From assembly GCA_964528845.1 (NCBI GenBank), contig CAZGVE010000008.1, positions 36,266-100,265 of the forward strand: a stretch of 64,000 nucleotides of DNA, in the 5' to 3' direction. The stretch is from FEN-1191 sp964528845. GTDB taxonomy: Bacteria > Pseudomonadota > Gammaproteobacteria > Steroidobacterales > Steroidobacteraceae. A model generated the notes under the pieces. That model searched no databases and was not told the DNA's origin. It worked only from the letters and a program-made list of their open reading frames with translations. Positions 54,311-62,058 of this stretch are shown here, piece by piece (the stretch's first letter is position 1; each line of letters begins with the position of its first letter). The translations under genes and the position numbers were made by a program.

Positions 54311-55585
54311 TCAGACCGGCATGCGGCGGCAGCCGGGCTTGGTCAGCAGCATCTGCACGTCGCCGAGCTGGCGCTCGGCGAATCCGCCCTCGCAGTAGCA
54401 CAGATAGAACTCCCACATGCGCACGAAGCTGTCGGGAAGCCCCAGCGCACGTACCTGTGGCAGGTGCTCGAGGAAATTGGCGCGCCAGGCGGCGAGCGTA
54501 CGCGCGTAGTGCGGCCCGATGTCCTCCAGATGGAACAGCTTCAGGTCGGTGGCGCGGCACACCGCCCCGGTCAGCGCGGTGATCGACGGAATGAAGCTGC
54601 CGGGAAAGATGTAGCGCTGGATGAAGTCCACCTGGCCGAGCACGGATTCGTAGATCTGGTCCTGGATCGTGATGGCCTGCAGCAGCATCGCCCCGTGGTC
54701 GGCGAGCAAAGCACTGCAGCGGCCGAAGTACGTGTCCAGGTAGCTGGCGCCTACGGCCTCTATCATCTCGATCGAGACCAGCTTGTCGTAGCTGCCGCGC
54801 AGGTCGCGATAGTCCTCGAGCAGCAGCGTGACGCGATCGGACAGTCCGGCGGCCGCGATGCGTTCTTGCGCGAACTCGTATTGAGCGCGCGAGATCGTCG
54901 TGGTGGTCACCCGGCAGCCGTAGTGGCGGGCGGCGTGCAATGCGAGCCCCCCCCAGCCGGTGCCGATCTCGAGCAGGTGGTCGCTCGATGTCAGTGCGAG
55001 CTTGCGGCAGGCCGCATCGAACTTGGCGCGCGAGGCCTGCTCCAGGGTCGCGTCCTCATGTTCAAAGATGCCGCAGGAGTACGCCATCGTCTCATCGAGC
55101 ATCAGTGCATACAGTGCATTGCCGAGATCGTAGTGGGCGGCGATGTTGCGCGCGCTGCCGCGGCGATTGTTGCGATTCAGGAAATGGAATGCCCGCAGCA
55201 TCGGCCGCTTCAACCGCGCGAAACGGCCTTCGAGGCCCTCGAGCACGTGTCGGTTCACGATCAGGATGCGCACCAGGTCCGTCAGGTTGTCGCAGTTCCA
55301 GTGGCCGCGCATGTACGCCTCGCCGGCCCCTACGCTGCCGCCCAGCGCGATGTCCGCATAGGCTTCCGGGTGCAGCACGCGCAGCGTCACGTGCAGCGGA
55401 CAGCGCGCGCTGCGCCGCCCGAACCGATGTTCCCCGTCGGCGTCGATCAGCCGCACCTCGCCATGCTCGAGGTGCTCGAGCGCCGCAAGCAGCAGGGTGC
55501 GCCACAGGCGCGCCAGCGGCGAGGGCCGGCTGCCGGCCGCGGCTCCGGTGCGCATCGACTCGACAGGAATGATGCTCGGCTTCAT
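54311..55585 (-). CDS. cfa: Cyclopropane-fatty-acyl-phospholipid synthase
   Basis: 424 aa from the ATG at 55585 (ATGA overlap with the desaturase; upstream codons are the desaturase gene in another frame). Family features: YADIALGGSVGAGEAYMRGHW, ARNIAAHYDLGNALY, SAM-binding LLEIGTGWGGLALHAA, SIEMIEAVGASYLDTYF and QRYIFPGSFIPS. It adds a methylene group from SAM to cis double bonds of membrane phospholipids. The partner gene makes those double bonds, so the pair forms a membrane-modifying unit. Confidence 0.95.
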   Translation of the reverse strand: MKPSIIPVESMRTGAAAGSRPSPLARLWRTLLLAALEHLEHGEVRLIDADGEHRFGRRSARCPLHVTLRVLHPEAYADIALGGSVGAGEAYMRGHWNCDNLTDLVRILIVNRHVLEGLEGRFARLKRPMLRAFHFLNRNNRRGSARNIAAHYDLGNALYALMLDETMAYSCGIFEHEDATLEQASRAKFDAACRKLALTSSDHLLEIGTGWGGLALHAARHYGCRVTTTTISRAQYEFAQERIAAAGLSDRVTLLLEDYRDLRGSYDKLVSIEMIEAVGASYLDTYFGRCSALLADHGAMLLQAITIQDQIYESVLGQVDFIQRYIFPGSFIPSITALTGAVCRATDLKLFHLEDIGPHYARTLAAWRANFLEHLPQVRALGLPDSFVRMWEFYLCYCEGGFAERQLGDVQMLLTKPGCRRMPV

Positions 55586-56625
55586 CGGTGCGGCAAGCGC
55601 GTGCCGACGCGCAACCGGCGTGGGGAGCGGTCGCGCACCGCGACCGGAACCGTCTGCAGGTCCCAGATCAGCCCGAGCCATGCCATCAGCTTGAGCAGGT
55701 AGTAGGTCGGATCGTATTCCCACCAATAGAACCCCTGGCGCGCGGCGCGCGGATAGTGGTGGTGGTTGTTGTGCCAGCCCTCGCCGAGCGTCAGTATCGC
55801 GAGCAGCCAGTTGTTGCGGCTGGTGTCACCGGTGCGGTAACGCTGCGATCCGAACAGGTGCGATAGCGAATTGATCGTGTACGTCGCATGCCAGCACGCG
55901 ACCGTCGAGATGAAGAAGCCCCATACCAGCATCTGCGAGCCGCTGGTGTGCAGGGCCGGCGCCGTGTGAGCGAGCAGCACGCCGAGCAGGAACATGCCGA
56001 GCCCAAGCAGCACCGGAATCAGGGCGTCGTAGCGGTCGATCCAGCGCAGCTCTGGAAACTTTAGCAGGTCGCGCGCCAGGCCCAGGTCCGGCGCGAAGCC
56101 CTTCATCGACAGGAACCAGCCCATGTGGGCACGCACGAATCCATGCTGCGAAGGGGAATGCAGGTCGGACGCGCGATCGGAATTCGCATGATGGTAGCGG
56201 TGGTGTGCGGCCCACCAGACCGGGCCGCGCTGTACGGCGGAAGCGCCGAGCAGGCCGAAGATGAACTGGCCGGTGCGCGAAGTCTTGAACGCGCGATGGG
56301 AGAAATACCGGTGGTAGAAGCCGGTGATCGCGAACATGCGCACCAGGTAGGCGATCAGTGCGACCAGCAGCGCCACCGGGCTCACGCCGACGAAGAACGC
56401 GGCCAGGCACGCGAAGTGCGCCAGCACGAACGGCAGTACGCGCAGCCAGTCGATGCGATCGGGCATCGTGTCGCGGGCCGCCGCGACATAGTCGATGCTG
56501 CTGTCGAACCAGCGATTGAGCGTGCGCAGCACGAAGCGCATGGCCCGCACCGGCAAGCCGGCGCGGCGCGCGGCGCTCGCCGGATCGGTACCCGAGGCGG
56601 GGGAGATATGGGTGGGCTCGCTCAT
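55582..56625 (-). CDS. Membrane-bound fatty acid desaturase, delta-9 type
   Basis: 347 aa from the ATG at 56625 (GAGG 5 nt upstream); the frame extends slightly upstream without support. The three histidine boxes that bind the di-iron centre are intact: HRYFSH, HHRYHH and HNNHHH, in the order and spacing of acyl-CoA/acyl-lipid delta-9 desaturases. Four membrane segments are visible (VLPFVLAHFACLAAFFVG; VALLVALIAYLVRMFAITGF; LIPVLLGLGMFLLGVLLAH; MLVWGFFISTVACWHAT). It introduces cis double bonds using oxygen. Its tight coupling to cfa suggests sequential modification. Confidence 0.94.
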   Translation of the reverse strand: MSEPTHISPASGTDPASAARRAGLPVRAMRFVLRTLNRWFDSSIDYVAAARDTMPDRIDWLRVLPFVLAHFACLAAFFVGVSPVALLVALIAYLVRMFAITGFYHRYFSHRAFKTSRTGQFIFGLLGASAVQRGPVWWAAHHRYHHANSDRASDLHSPSQHGFVRAHMGWFLSMKGFAPDLGLARDLLKFPELRWIDRYDALIPVLLGLGMFLLGVLLAHTAPALHTSGSQMLVWGFFISTVACWHATYTINSLSHLFGSQRYRTGDTSRNNWLLAILTLGEGWHNNHHHYPRAARQGFYWWEYDPTYYLLKLMAWLGLIWDLQTVPVAVRDRSPRRLRVGTRLPHR

Positions 56626-57083
56626 CAGTACCTCATACGCGCAGCCAACCCGGTCGGATGCAACGGCGTGCAGCGCGTCCGGCATGTTGGACTGGTACGG
56701 CGTGGGTCCGCGTCACGCAGACTCTCGTAGTGGTTCGATTGTATACGAGCGCTCAGGAACCCTGCAGGGACGCGGCGCGCAGCGCTGTGACGCGCTCCGA
56801 TAGCGGTGATTGGCCCATGAAGTGCCGGCGCAAGGCACAAACAGGCTCGAGCTGATCGGGGCCCATCGACTGGAGCAGGCCCGTGCTCAGCGCCAGCAGT
56901 GGGGGATCGCGCCGAGGTCCGGTGTGCGGATGCGGGCGCGCATCACCAAGACGGCAGACCGCGGAAAGTCAGCGATGCGGCGGCCGCTTCGGTGATATTG
57001 ACCTTTTCGGTGATATTGACCTTAAGAATCAAATAGATAGAAACAAAAAGGTCGAAGGGAAACGGTGCGGTGGCACGGTCGGA
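56626..57083. other. 458-bp spacer between desaturase and acidic-protein genes
   Basis: No supported gene: the short frames present lack ribosome sites and recognisable protein sequence. On the minus strand TACAAT, within 56735-56745, could be a -10 box for the desaturase, but no good -35 is seen. The right end holds an 18-bp tandem repeat and a short AT-rich patch (about 57020-57055) that is unlike the GC-rich surroundings and may include the end of the acidic-protein transcript. Confidence 0.5.
56988..57023. repeat. Perfect 18-bp tandem repeat
   Basis: TTCGGTGATATTGACCTT occurs twice with no spacer (56988-57005 and 57006-57023), in an otherwise gene-free stretch downstream of the acidic-protein gene. 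The unit contains a partial dyad (GGT...ACC). Tandem binding site or slippage product are both possible. Confidence 0.8.
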
Positions 57084-57404
57084 TCAGTAGCGGTCGCTCT
57101 CTTCCTCTTCCTCGTCGAGGTCCTCGTCATCGTCCTCGTCGTCCTCCTCATCCTCATCCTCATCCCAATCCTCGTCTTCTTCGTCCTCATCCTCGTCATC
57201 TTCGCCCGACCAGCCTTCCGGCTGCTCGATCTTCTCGAGATCGAGTTCCGCCCACGTATCGAGGTCGAGTTCTTCGATGTCGCCATCGAGGTATTCGATT
57301 TCGATCAGTTCGGCATCCTCGTCGACGGACAGCACCCGAAAACTTTCGTTTTCATCGACGTTTTCGTACCACTGACCCGCTACGGGCTCGTATTCTCTTG
57401 CCAC
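57084..57404 (-). CDS. Acidic small protein, DUF6763-like with Asp/Glu tail
   Basis: 106 aa from a GTG preceded by AGGA. The first 65 residues look like a small conserved beta domain: YEPVAGQWYENVDENESF, then LIEIEYLDGDIEELDLDTW and EQPEGWSG. I relate this to the DUF6763 family of gammaproteobacteria, with moderate certainty. The last 40 residues are almost only Asp and Glu, giving a very negative, disordered tail that could bind metal or basic proteins. Divergent from proB. Confidence 0.75.
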   Translation of the reverse strand: MAREYEPVAGQWYENVDENESFRVLSVDEDAELIEIEYLDGDIEELDLDTWAELDLEKIEQPEGWSGEDDEDEDEEDEDWDEDEDEEDDEDDDEDLDEEEEESDRY

Positions 57405-57525
57405 AGGACGGCATCCTCATGCGCTATGCGATCGGTGCTCCGTGCGCACCGGTCGCGATATTAGGGCCGGGGAGCCGGTCAGGCAATCGCCCGCACAGGC
57501 TTGACCTACAATAGCGTCCGGAATC

Positions 57526-58725
57526 ATGGCCACCGGCAAGAAAAAATCCGCAGCAACCCCGCTCGCCGACGCCCGGCGCCTGGTTGTGAAAGTCGGCTCG
57601 GCGCTGCTGGTCAACGCACGCACCGGCAGGCTCAACCGGGCATGGCTCAAAACGCTGGTCGCGGACCTGCTGCGCCTGCGCCGCCGCGGCCAGCAGGTGA
57701 TACTGGTGTCCTCCGGCGCGATCGCGCTCGGCCGCCGACAGCTTGGGCTGCCCGCCGGGGCGCTGCGGCTCGAAGAGAGCCAGGCGGCGGCCGCCGTCGG
57801 CCAGATACGGCTGGCGCATGCCTACAAGGAGCTGCTCGATGAGGCGGACGTCAACGTGGCGCAGGTGCTGCTGACGCTCGAGGACAGCGAGCAGCGTACG
57901 CGCTATCTGAACGCTCGCGCGACGCTCGAGGCGCTGCTGTCGCTGGACGCGCTGCCGGTCATCAACGAGAACGACACCGTGGCCACCGCCGAAATTCGCT
58001 ACGGCGACAACGATCGACTCGCTGCGCGCGTGGCGCAGATGGCGAGCGCGGATTGCCTGGTGCTGTTGTCCGACGTCGACGGACTGTACACCGCCGATCC
58101 GCACCGCGATCGCGAGGCGCAGTTCATCGAACGCGTGTGGCGCATCACGCCCGAGATCGAAGCCATGGCGGGTCGCTCGGCTTCGGATGTCGGTTCGGGC
58201 GGCATGGCAACCAAGATCGCGGCGGCCCGGATAGCGGTCGATGCGGGCTGTCACATGTGCATCGCCAGCGGTCATCCGCGCCATCCGCTGCGCCGCGTGG
58301 AGGATGGCGCGCGTTGCAGCTGGTTCATGCCGAGCGCGACGCCGCGTGCGGCCCGCAAGCAATGGATCGCGGGCACGCTCAAGCCGGCCGGCGCCGTGCA
58401 TATCGATGCCGGTGCACTGCGCGCGCTGCGCAGTGGCAAGAGCCTGCTCGCCGCGGGTGTGACCGGTACGCTCGGGCGTTTCGAGTCAGGAGATACGGTC
58501 AGCGTCATGAGCCCGGAAGGGGCCGAAGTGGCGCGCGGGATCATCGCGTATGGCGACGCCGATGCAGCGCGAATCCTGGGGCGGCGTAGCGGTGACATCG
58601 AGGCGGTGCTCGGGTTTCGCGGCCGCGAGGAACTGATTCATCGTGACGACCTGGTCATTCTGCAGCATGATCATGCCGGTGCACGGCCGGGCGCCGCGCT
58701 CGAGTTTGCGGAGGTCAAATCATGA
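57526..58725 (+). CDS. proB: Glutamate 5-kinase with PUA domain
   Basis: 399 aa. The N-terminal amino-acid kinase domain shows RRLVVKVGSALLVN, VSSGAIALGRRQLGL, INENDTVATAEIRYGDND, LLSDVDGLYTADP and GGMATKIAAARIA. The C-terminal PUA domain (about 295-385) contains SLLAAGVTGTLGRFESGDTV. It phosphorylates glutamate as first step of proline synthesis and is usually inhibited by proline. Overlaps proA by ATGA. A TACAAT at 57507-57512 may be its -10 box, giving a very short leader. Confidence 0.97.
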   Translation: MATGKKKSAATPLADARRLVVKVGSALLVNARTGRLNRAWLKTLVADLLRLRRRGQQVILVSSGAIALGRRQLGLPAGALRLEESQAAAAVGQIRLAHAYKELLDEADVNVAQVLLTLEDSEQRTRYLNARATLEALLSLDALPVINENDTVATAEIRYGDNDRLAARVAQMASADCLVLLSDVDGLYTADPHRDREAQFIERVWRITPEIEAMAGRSASDVGSGGMATKIAAARIAVDAGCHMCIASGHPRHPLRRVEDGARCSWFMPSATPRAARKQWIAGTLKPAGAVHIDAGALRALRSGKSLLAAGVTGTLGRFESGDTVSVMSPEGAEVARGIIAYGDADAARILGRRSGDIEAVLGFRGREELIHRDDLVILQHDHAGARPGAALEFAEVKS

Positions 58726-60196
58726 ACGCTGCGGTCCCGCACGACGCCGGTGCGGTCGGCATCCCGGCGCCGGGTGAAGCGTCCGTGCAGGAACTCATGC
58801 AGGCGATGGGCCGTGCCGCGGTCGCTGCGGCGGGCGAGCTCGCGCTGGCGGGTCGGGAGAGCAAGGATCGCGCCCTGCGGGCCGCGGCGGCCGCGGTGCG
58901 CCGCGAGGCCGCGACGCTGCTCGGGGCCAACGCACAGGATCTGCGCGCTGCCCAGGAGGCGGGCCTTGGCGGCGCGATGCTCGATCGGCTCAAGCTCACG
59001 CCCGCTCGAGTCGAATCAATCGCCACGGGCCTGGAGGCGATCGCGGCTCTCGAGGATCCGATCGGCACCGTGATCGCGCAGTGGAAGCGTCCGAACGGCC
59101 TGCAGATCGCTCGCGTGCGGGTGCCGCTCGGCGTGATCGGCATCATTTATGAGAGTCGCCCGAACGTGACCGCCGACGCTGGTGCCCTGTGCCTGAAGTC
59201 GGGAAACGCCGCGATCCTGCGCGGCGGATCGGAGAGCGCCCGCTCCAGTGCCGCGATCCNNNNNNNNNNNNNNNNNNNNNNNNNNNNNNNNNNNNNNNNN
59301 NNNNNNNNNNNNNNNNNNNNNNNNNNNNNNNNNNNNNNNNNNNNNNNNNNNNNNNNNNNAACGCCGCGATCCTGCGCGGCGGATCGGAGAGCGCCCGCTC
59401 CAGTGCCGCGATCCATGCCTGCCTGCTCGAAGGCCTCGCAGCCGCCGGATTGCCCGCCGCATGCATCGCGCTCGTACCGACGACCGATCGCGCCGCGGTC
59501 GGGGAGATGCTCGGCGGCATGCAGGACTTCATCGACGTACTCGTGCCGCGCGGCGGCAAGAGCCTGGTCGCGCGTGTGCAGGCCGAGGCGCGTGTGCCGG
59601 TCATCGGGCACCTCGAGGGCAACTGTCACGTGTATGTTGATCGTGATGCCGAGTTCGGCATGGCCCGGCGCATCACGCTCAATGCGAAGATGCGCCGCAC
59701 CGGCATCTGTGGTGCAGCCGAAACGCTGCTGGTCGATCGCCACTGCGCCTCGCAGGTGCTGCCGGCCCTGATCGCCGACCTGATCGCGGCCGGATGCGAG
59801 GTGCGCGGCGACGCGACCGCCCGGGATGCCGACGCGCGTGTGCTCCCGGCCAACGAGGCCGACTGGTATACCGAGTACCTGGACGCGATCATCGCCGTGC
59901 GCGTGGTCGACGGGGTGGACGAGGCGATCGCCCACATCACCAGCTACGGCTCCTCGCATACCGATGCGATCGTGACGGGCAATGTCGCGACCGCCGAGCG
60001 CTTCCTCGCACGGGTCGACAGCGCCATCGTGCTGCACAACGCGTCGACGCAGTTTGCAGACGGCGGTGAATTCGGGATGGGAGCGGAGATCGGCATTTCC
60101 ACCGATCGCTTCCACGCCCGCGGACCCGTCGGAGTCGAGCAGCTCACGAGCTACAAGTACGTCGTGCGCGGCACCGGTCAGGTGCGCCCACCCTGA
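58722..60196 (+). CDS. proA: Gamma-glutamyl phosphate reductase, interrupted by an assembly gap
   Basis: As written the frame is broken at the 100-N run. The N-terminal part (GRAAVAAAGELALAGRESK, WKRPNGLQIARVRVPLGVIG, ESRPNVTADAGALCLKSGN) is read up to 59259. The remainder (ACIALVPTTDRAAVGEMLGG, GHLEGNCHVYVD, the catalytic cysteine in TGICGAAETLLVD, GAEIGISTDRFHARGPVG) is read from 59360 in another frame. The 55 bases on each side of the gap are identical; removing one copy and the Ns (155 bp) restores a single frame of 439 aa, the normal ProA length. The gene is therefore probably intact. It reduces glutamyl phosphate to the semialdehyde for proline synthesis. Confidence 0.93.
59205..59414. 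repeat. 55-bp duplication flanking an N gap (assembly join)
   Basis: Bases 59205-59259 and 59360-59414 are identical over 55 positions and flank 100 Ns. Collapsing the two copies leaves proA in frame. This looks like two contig ends that overlap by one k-mer and were joined with a default gap. Confidence 0.93.
59260..59359. other. Run of 100 N
   Basis: Scaffold gap of exactly 100 bases inside proA. Because the flanks overlap, the true missing sequence is probably nil. Confidence 0.97.
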
Positions 60197-60213
60197 CCGG
60201 TCGTGGAGGTGCG

Positions 60214-60681
60214 TCAGCCGTGGTGGTGCGAGGCGTGCCCTGGGCGGTGCGCGTGTGCTGCGCAGGCTTCGCAGTTGACCCAGCCGGAGTCGCCGTCGGC
60301 GTAGTATTCCTTCTTCCAGATCGGCAGCCGGTGTTTGATCTCATCGATGATGAAGCGGCAGGCCTGGAACGCCTCGTCGCGGTGCGCACTGCTGACGCCA
60401 ACCCACACCGCAAGCTCGCCGATGGCCAGCGCACCGACGCGGTGCGCACACAGGGCGCGTCCGAGTGCGAATCGCACACCGGCCTCATCGATGATGCGTT
60501 CGCCTTCGCGCTGGGCAAGTGCCGCGAAGGCTTCGTACTCGAGGCGCTGCACGGCACGGCCCTCGTTGAAGTCGCGCACCCAGCCCTCGAAGGACACGTA
60601 GCCCCCGAACGCTCCGTGCTGCAGGGCGAGGCGCAGGCGCTGCGGCTCGATCGGCGAATCCAGCAGGTAGAAGCGGCTCAT
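60214..60681 (-). CDS. moaE: Molybdopterin synthase catalytic subunit
   Basis: 155 aa. MoaE segments: GGYVSFEGWVRDFNEGRAVQ, LEYEAFAALAQREGERII, VGVSSAHRDEAFQACRFIID and the conserved lysines in HRLPIWKKEYYADGDSGWV. It transfers sulfur from MoaD to precursor Z to make molybdopterin. The C-terminal tail (CEACAAHAHRPGHASHHHG) is extended and rich in His and Cys. It overlaps the MobA-MoaD fusion gene by ATGA, which fits the need for a 1:1 complex with the MoaD domain. Confidence 0.96.
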   Translation of the reverse strand: MSRFYLLDSPIEPQRLRLALQHGAFGGYVSFEGWVRDFNEGRAVQRLEYEAFAALAQREGERIIDEAGVRFALGRALCAHRVGALAIGELAVWVGVSSAHRDEAFQACRFIIDEIKHRLPIWKKEYYADGDSGWVNCEACAAHAHRPGHASHHHG

Positions 60682-61508
60682 CCGCCCGCCACCGGCGGCA
60701 GGAATACCACCGTGTCGCCATCCGCCAGCGGCGCGCGCCAGTCGGCGAATTCATCATTGATCGCGACCCGCAGGTATTGCGCCCCGACCGTAAGCCCGTG
60801 CCGTCGGGACAGCTCCGCATAGAGTTCCTGCGGCGTGCCGGCCGGCGTGTCCAGTTCCTCGCTGCTGCGGCCGGCCTGCTCGCGCAGCAGGGCGAAGTAG
60901 CGGACGCGCAGATGGCGCCGTGCCGCCGTGGTGCCGGTGGCCGCGGCGTAGTCCGCCGGAGTATTGACGTTATCGAGCGCGTGCGGGTCCGCCGTATCGA
61001 GCAGCAGCACGTCCGCCTGCGCCAGGAACGCGCGCGGACAGCGCTGGTCACGCGCGATCCAGTCTTCGATGGCAGCGAGGGCCGCAGGTTCGTAGATCGC
61101 GCACAGCGGTTCGGGCTGCGCGTCGGTGCTGCTGCGGTACGCGGTCGCGATGCGGCGCGGATCGCGCTGCGCGATCAGCGATTCGAGGGTCGCCGCTCCC
61201 AGGTATGGCAGGTCGCAGGCAACCACCAGCCACGCCGAATCCGGGTACGTCGCGAGGGCGGCGTGAATGCCGGCGATGGGTCCCAGGCCCGGCTTGAGGT
61301 CCGCGATGCGCGGATAGGCGGCGCGGGATCGATCCTGCAGCTGGTCGGGGCGCACCGACACGAATGCACGCTGCACCAGCGGCTCGAGCAGCGCCATCGC
61401 CCGCTCCAGTTGCGGGCGGCCGTCGTATTCCAGCGTGGCCTTGTCGCGCTGCATGCGCGTGCTGCGGCCGCCCGCCAGCACCAGCCCGTGCAGCGTAGCG
61501 GAGTTCAT
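60678..61508 (-). CDS. MobA-MoaD fusion protein
   Basis: 276 aa. Residues 1-195 are a MobA-type nucleotidyltransferase: LVLAGGRSTRMQRDKATLEY, DLKPGLGPIAGIHAALA, VVACDLPYLGAATLESLI and DNVNTPADY near the domain end. Residues about 198-276 are a complete MoaD/ThiS-like domain (LRVRYFALLREQAGRSSEEL) ending in the diglycine PPVAGG that is adenylylated and thiocarboxylated. MoaD is the sulfur carrier for molybdopterin synthesis; MobA attaches GMP to the finished cofactor. A free C-terminal GG is preserved, so the carrier role is feasible. No separate moaD gene occurs in the visible operon. Confidence 0.9.
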   Translation of the reverse strand: MNSATLHGLVLAGGRSTRMQRDKATLEYDGRPQLERAMALLEPLVQRAFVSVRPDQLQDRSRAAYPRIADLKPGLGPIAGIHAALATYPDSAWLVVACDLPYLGAATLESLIAQRDPRRIATAYRSSTDAQPEPLCAIYEPAALAAIEDWIARDQRCPRAFLAQADVLLLDTADPHALDNVNTPADYAAATGTTAARRHLRVRYFALLREQAGRSSEELDTPAGTPQELYAELSRRHGLTVGAQYLRVAINDEFADWRAPLADGDTVVFLPPVAGG

Positions 61509-62050
61509 GCCGCTGCCCGCCGCATGGGCGTGCCGAGCGCTGCGACGCTGCGCCGGCCGCCCGACTTGGACAGTAGCCTGATCTGCTCAATGCGGATCTG
61601 GTGCGAGAGCGCCTTGCACATGTCGTAGATCGTCAGCGCCGCCACCGAGGCGCCGGTCAGGGCCTCCATCTCGACTCCGGTGCGGTGGTGCACGGCCACG
61701 CGACAGCGCACCACGATGACGGCGGCGTTGGTCTTCGCGGCCGCGAACCCGATCTCGATCCGCACATGCTCGAGCGCCAGCGGGTGGCAGAACGGAATCA
61801 ATTCCGAGGTGCGCTTGGCGGCCATTACGCCGGCAAGGATGGCCGTATCGAACACCGGGCCCTTCGGGCTGCGATTTCCGGTGCGACGCAGTACGCGCGC
61901 GACGGCGACCGGCAGCCGCACACGCGCCTCGGCCTCCGCGCTGCGTTCGCTGACCGGTTTGGCTCCGACATCCACCATCGTCGGACGCGCGTCGGCATCC
62001 AGGTGCGTGAGGCGCGCGGGGGGTGCAGAGGGCCGGGACCTGCGCGCCAT
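61505..62050 (-). CDS. moaC: Cyclic pyranopterin monophosphate synthase
   Basis: 181 aa from the ATG at 62050, with GAGG 7 nt upstream (a TTG at 62062 would overlap moaA). MoaC sequence: LTHLDADARPTMVDVGAKPV, ILAGVMAAKRTSELIPFCHP with catalytic-region Lys and His, and TGVEMEALTGASVAALTIYD. It converts the MoaA product to cyclic pyranopterin monophosphate. ATGA overlap with the MobA-MoaD gene. Confidence 0.97.
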   Translation of the reverse strand: MARRSRPSAPPARLTHLDADARPTMVDVGAKPVSERSAEAEARVRLPVAVARVLRRTGNRSPKGPVFDTAILAGVMAAKRTSELIPFCHPLALEHVRIEIGFAAAKTNAAVIVVRCRVAVHHRTGVEMEALTGASVAALTIYDMCKALSHQIRIEQIRLLSKSGGRRSVAALGTPMRRAAA

Positions 62051-62058
62051 GGCCAGCC

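Noticed and set aside
56810..56995. 61-codon plus-strand frame in the desaturase/acidic-protein spacer
   Set aside because: No ribosome site, no protein-like pattern and no recognisable family; too short to support on its own.
58722..60196. proA as a pseudogene or two separate genes
   Set aside because: The break coincides with an N gap whose flanks overlap by 55 bp; collapsing them restores a normal full-length gene.
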